A DNA stretch of 64,000 nt. Origin: Linyphia triangularis (lineage: Eukaryota > Arthropoda > Arachnida > Araneae > Linyphiidae). This document shows positions 60,236 to 64,000 of the stretch, piece after piece. The notes under the pieces are model-generated. The model was not told the origin of the DNA, searched no databases, and worked only from the letters and a program-made list of their open reading frames with translations. How positions within the stretch are numbered: position 1 is the stretch's first letter; each line of letters starts with the position of its first letter. Where the stretch lies: NCBI GenBank assembly GCA_963978545.1, contig OZ021730.1, positions 7,137,796 through 7,201,795 on the forward strand, in the 5' to 3' direction. The position numbers and the translations under genes are program-made.

Positions 60236-61424
60236 ATAAACGGGATGATAAGCATGTGACGGTAATTAGCCAATCAGGTTAGCGGTAGGTGATACGCCAC
60301 TTGCCGGCATTTTTAGACCGGAGGATGAGTCACGCTAAAACTTGTTCAAACAGGTCGGGAGACTTGTACAGTAAGAACAGCAGCATCGACACGCAAGCAG
60401 CGGGTGATACTGTGGTGTGTCAGCAGGTCTTTGAGATTATCGTTTTCCTACTTTGCCTTTTTTTTTCATAATGAAATGTTTGTGAAAACTTGGAAGGAAT
60501 GAAGTGGATTTCAAAGACACATTAGTAAGTGAAGGTAGAATTCACATGGATTTTCTTCCAAAAAGTATGATTCACTTGGAGAATTTAAGATCATTTCTAC
60601 TTGAAAACTTTTCTATTATCTAAAACATTGAATATTGTTCAAACTCAGTGGGATTATATGCTACAATACGGGTAAAACTTAGCAAAATTGTTACATAGAA
60701 GAAAAATAGTAAGAGATTTAAAATAAATACTAGTTAGATACTCCAAAGAAAAAATTTCACCTCTACTTTTCAATCGGAAAATCAATATAAGTTTGAAATT
60801 TATGTTACTTCAAGAAAGACTTAGACAATTTACTTTGTAATAATATAGGTTAAGGTGTCATATTAACTCGTGCAATAAATGCTGACTAAGGATTATTTTA
60901 CTTATCAATCTAAGAAAGGTGAATTGGGGGAAAATATTAAATAAATTGTAGATATTAAATACATTGTAGATATGCATTCAAGTTTTGAAATCGCCTGCAA
61001 GACTTTTAAAACATCTTAAGATAATTTGAAAGAAACTTGCGAATTATATGTAAACTACATAACTTTTTATACTCTGAAAGGAAATCACAAGTAACTTAGT
61101 TAACTTTTTTCATGGTAACACTCATATTCAATGACATATTTTTTAAATTTAACCTTCTTTACATGATAATAGTTATAAATTTTTTCAATCTCAGATGCGA
61201 TATACTATTATTTCTAACATATATGTTACGAATTGTGTAAAGTTTTTAAAAGAGTATATGCAAATCACCAATCAGAAACATAAAAATCTAACATCATTCA
61301 AACAAACTAAAATAATAAGATATTTTCCTTAGTGGAAATAGTTAACTACTCATGTGATGGAATATACTTAGAAAATTTAAATACTGAAAAAAGTTTGCTA
61401 GGCAAACTTAAGGAATATATATAT
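60236..61424. other. AT-rich spacer, no gene (unit 2)
   Basis: Copy of 45,266-46,454 with a rare base change (for example g at about 60,682 where unit 1 has a). Confidence 0.35.
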
Positions 61425-62664
61425 ACGAGGGCAATTCAGAAACTAACCTCCGGTTGATTGAAAAAAATACACCAAGTTAAGTAAAAATATTTTAATATAT
61501 ACATCTTACAACTACATCTTTGCACTATTTTTCGACATAGTCTCCATAACGATTGAGGCACTTATCGTATCTCTTCACAAGCTTTGAAATTCCTTCTGCT
61601 TAAAAATCACCCGCTTGTGCCTTGAGCCAGCCTGTGACCGCATCTTTGAGCTCTTCGTCGTCATCAAACCGCTGGGACCCGAGCCATTTCTTCATATGCA
61701 TGAAGAGGTGATAATCGCTTGGCGCCAGATCTGGGCTGTAAGGTGGATGGTTGAAAACGTCCCACTTGAAGGACTCAAGAAGGGCTGTTGTTCTGCGAGC
61801 AGAGTGAGGACGGGCGTTATCGTGCAAAAAAACGATACCGGAAGTCAGCATACCACGGCGTTTGTTCTGTATAGCCCGTCGTAATGTTTTTAGTGTTTCA
61901 CAGTACACGTCTTGATTAATGGTCGTCCCACGTTCCATGAATTCAACCAACAACACCCCTTTGGCATCCCAAAACACCGTTGCCATCAGTTTTCTGGCAG
62001 AAAAATCTTGCCGGGCTTTTTTTGGTTTGGTAGGCGAATCTGAATGTGCCCACATCTTTGATTGTTCTTTTGTCTCAGGGTTCACGTACTTAATCCAGGT
62101 TTCGTCACCGGTCACGATTCTGTTTAACAATGGTTCTCCTTCGTCCTCATAACGTGACAGAAAGTCTAATGCAGAGGCCATTCTTTGAGTTTTGTGGTGG
62201 TCGGTAAGAATTTTGGGCACCCATCGTGCACAGAACTTACGGTAACCCAATCTTGCTGTCACTATCTCGTACAAAAGAGTCTTAGAAATCTGTGGAAAAT
62301 CAGTAGACAACTCCGCCATTGTGAAACGTCGATTTTCACGAACTTTTGCATCAACTGTCTGAACGAGTTCGTCAGTCACCAAGGATGGTCTACCACTCCT
62401 CTCTTCATCATGAACGTTTTCTCGTCCACTTTTAAATAAACGTACCCATTCACGGACAACTCCTTCACTCATAACTTTTGGTCCGTACACGGCACAAAGC
62501 TCACGATGAATAGCTGCTGCAGAGTATCCTTTGGCTGTAAAAAACCTTATAACAGCACGCACTTCACATTTGGCGGGATTTTCTATTGCAGCACACATTT
62601 CAAACTGCCACAAAAACTAAACTAGCGCAGGTACGATGTTCACTCGACTACGGCTTGATGCTTG
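61425..62664 (-). mobile_element. mariner transposon lacking its 5' terminal repeat (unit 2)
   Basis: Copy of 46,455-47,694. It is cut at the same base by the junction to unit 3, as expected for a tandem duplication. Confidence 0.85.
61600..62613 (-). CDS. mariner transposase, D,D34D, C-terminally truncated (unit 2)
   Basis: Identical in sequence to the unit 1 transposase (337 residues; D170, D265, D300), including the early TAA after GDF. The nonsense change therefore predates the duplication. Confidence 0.93.
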   Translation of the reverse strand: MWQFEMCAAIENPAKCEVRAVIRFFTAKGYSAAAIHRELCAVYGPKVMSEGVVREWVRLFKSGRENVHDEERSGRPSLVTDELVQTVDAKVRENRRFTMAELSTDFPQISKTLLYEIVTARLGYRKFCARWVPKILTDHHKTQRMASALDFLSRYEDEGEPLLNRIVTGDETWIKYVNPETKEQSKMWAHSDSPTKPKKARQDFSARKLMATVFWDAKGVLLVEFMERGTTINQDVYCETLKTLRRAIQNKRRGMLTSGIVFLHDNARPHSARRTTALLESFKWDVFNHPPYSPDLAPSDYHLFMHMKKWLGSQRFDDDEELKDAVTGWLKAQAGDF

Positions 62665-62884
62665 AAAAAATACTCATAAAAAAAAAAGTCTTTCAAGAAG
62701 ACTTGGAGAGAATGAATTAGCATTAATACTCATAAGCAAAACCATGAATAAAAATAATCTTTATTTATTCACAAGAAATTAAAAACTTAATGTATTTGCA
62801 AAGCACACTTATTTACATAGTCATTTTTTTTTTTTTTTTACAAGCTTTTGCTGTGTTGCAAAATACACTGTGCTGATAGCATAC

Positions 62885-63130
62885 TTAAATTTGTAAAATT
62901 TCTTCTTTTTTTTTTACAATGTCGAAGTGACCTTTTATATGAATTTCACGGTGAACATACCGTTCAATAGTTCGGTATGCTTCAGCGTGATTATACAAGC
63001 GCATCACCTCAATACGTGGAAGAAATTTGCTAATCTCGAATTCATAATTTTTTTTAAAATCATTCTCATTATAACTGTTGAAGATACTCATGCACAAAAC
63101 ACGGCATTTTGTAGAATTTCCTCTTTTCAC
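62885..63130 (-). CDS. 81-residue ORF (unit 3)
   Basis: Same as the ORFs at 27,151 and 47,914. Unidentified. Confidence 0.35.
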   Translation of the reverse strand: MKRGNSTKCRVLCMSIFNSYNENDFKKNYEFEISKFLPRIEVMRLYNHAEAYRTIERYVHREIHIKGHFDIVKKKEEILQI

Positions 63131-63257
63131 AGAGGGCTATTCACCATCACATTATAATCTGATGGTAGAAGGTCTGTACTTTTCCAAGATAAATAACTTG
63201 GTAAGATCTACATCAGGCCTCCTCCTATCAATAATATGTAACGGTTAGATGTAACGG

Positions 63258-63617
63258 CTAATAGCCGTATACATCTAAAATCCCATACTGGGCAGCTGAC
63301 CTTAACAGGTATTCGACAATGTCATATCTGCCTCTTACGCATACAAATAGCAGCGCAGTGGCACCGATATTGCTTCGCATATCTGTGTCTGCCCCATCCT
63401 CTACATAGCATTTTACAAGGTCATAATTACCTAAATAGGCGGCAATATGCAGAGGAGTTTCCTGGATGGCGTTCGGGGCAGACATATCGCCACCATTTTC
63501 GACCAGCTGTCGAGCAACTTCAATATAGCCCTTGCGCGTTGCAAGGTTTCTCCATATAAATTTCGTACATTTATGCCCCGAACTCTCTTCACGAGACACT
63601 CCACTACATTTTCCCAT
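63258..63617 (-). pseudogene. Ankyrin-repeat fragment (unit 3)
   Basis: Third copy of the ankyrin fragment, same frame and boundaries. Confidence 0.7.
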
Positions 63618-63626
63618 CCAAAGTCA

Positions 63627-63805
63627 GCCGACCAAACGGTATAGTGGTTAGCGTGCTGGCTTCTAGACCGCGAGGTTGCGGGTTCGAGTCCCGTGTTGGC
63701 ATGGATGTTTGTAAATGTATTTTGGTTTGTCAAATGACGAAATGTTTCGGCGCATTATAGCCCTCGTGTTGCTGACGGCGCCAGATAATCGGAATACAAC
63801 CAACC
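63627..63805 (+). mobile_element. SINE-A at the ankyrin/polymerase boundary (unit 3)
   Basis: Third copy of the SINE at 27,893-28,071, again without a TSD. Confidence 0.9.
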
Positions 63806-63808
63806 TAA

Positions 63809-64000
63809 TTGTTAAAATATTGAAAGATCTATTCTGTACATCAGATGAAACTCTACGATTTAATAAGCAGTTACGGTATGTCTCATGTTTCTTCGAGCGA
63901 AGGCCGACGAACTCAATTCCGGACTTGCCATTCAACTCATCCTTGAAGAAGCCTAGTTTTTTCTTGTCGATGTTGTGTAAGGAGTTGTAGGATATTCCGA
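63809..64000 (-). pseudogene. Polinton-type DNA polymerase B fragment, runs off the window (unit 3)
   Basis: Contains the NGKSGIEFVGLRSKKH block. The window ends before motif C. Confidence 0.72.

Larger units (their letters stand above)
47695..62664. repeat. Tandem array, unit 2 (14,970 bp)
   Basis: Head-to-tail copy of unit 1 without LINE-M. All features recur at an offset of 20,763 bp up to ORF1 of LINE-A, and at 14,970 bp after the LINE-M site. It carries a 30-bp duplication in ORF1 and an uninterrupted ORF2 frame across the RT. Confidence 0.95.
62665..64000. repeat. Tandem array, unit 3 (start only)
   Basis: Repeats the first 1.34 kb of unit 2 nearly perfectly, with one extra T in a homopolymer near 62,840, and runs off the window inside the polymerase fragment. 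The true right end of the array is not visible. Confidence 0.95.

Noticed and set aside
26932..64000. A conserved multigene cluster with three paralogous copies
   Set aside because: The copies are near-identical including non-coding parts, SINEs and nonsense mutations. This is a recent tandem duplication, so identity gives no evidence of conserved function.

Overview
The window reads as a gene-poor, AT-rich stretch of an animal nuclear genome, most likely an arthropod and plausibly a spider or other arachnid. That placement is inference from the kinds of transposons present and from my memory of similar sequences, not from a search. I see no convincing single-copy host gene. Almost everything recognisable is a transposable element (TE): intact, decayed, or nested in another.

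Layout. From 1 to about 26.9 kb is a mosaic of old insertions. It holds three non-autonomous Helitrons of one family (one inserted inside another), three tRNA-derived SINE families (called A, B and C here), a Jockey ORF1 pseudogene split by a SINE and by a 2-kb non-autonomous hAT, a foldback element, short tandem repeats, decayed Merlin-like, hAT, Harbinger, Mutator-like and Myb/SANT-like genes, and a 696-bp tandem repeat made of fused TE fragments. From 26,932 to the end is a very recent head-to-tail duplication. Unit 1 is 26,932-47,694, unit 2 is 47,695-62,664 (14,970 bp), and unit 3 begins at 62,665 and runs off the window. Unit 1 equals unit 2 plus a 5.8-kb retrotransposon and its target duplication, minus a 30-bp repeat and one base.

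Each unit contains an ankyrin-repeat fragment, a Polinton/Maverick-type DNA polymerase B fragment, SINE-A copies, an I-group LINE (called LINE-A) with a 13-bp target-site duplication (TSD) inside the polymerase, a second 5'-truncated LINE-A nested in the first, a hAT-like remnant, an AT-rich minisatellite and a mariner transposase gene whose 5' end is cut by the duplication junction. Unit 1 also carries LINE-M, a related I-group LINE with both ORFs intact, inserted on the opposite strand.

How the parts relate. LINE-A, LINE-M and a third I-group LINE end in the same 33-nt hairpin. SINE-A ends in a 34-nt version with compensating base changes and the same CCAA tail as LINE-M, which suggests SINE-A is mobilised by an LINE-M-like reverse transcriptase. 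The LINE-A and LINE-M 5' leaders share stem-loops whose sequences have changed while pairing is kept. ORF1 and ORF2 of LINE-A overlap as TAATG, while LINE-M has a short gap. These RNA-level features, and the tandem unit, are the most interesting content.
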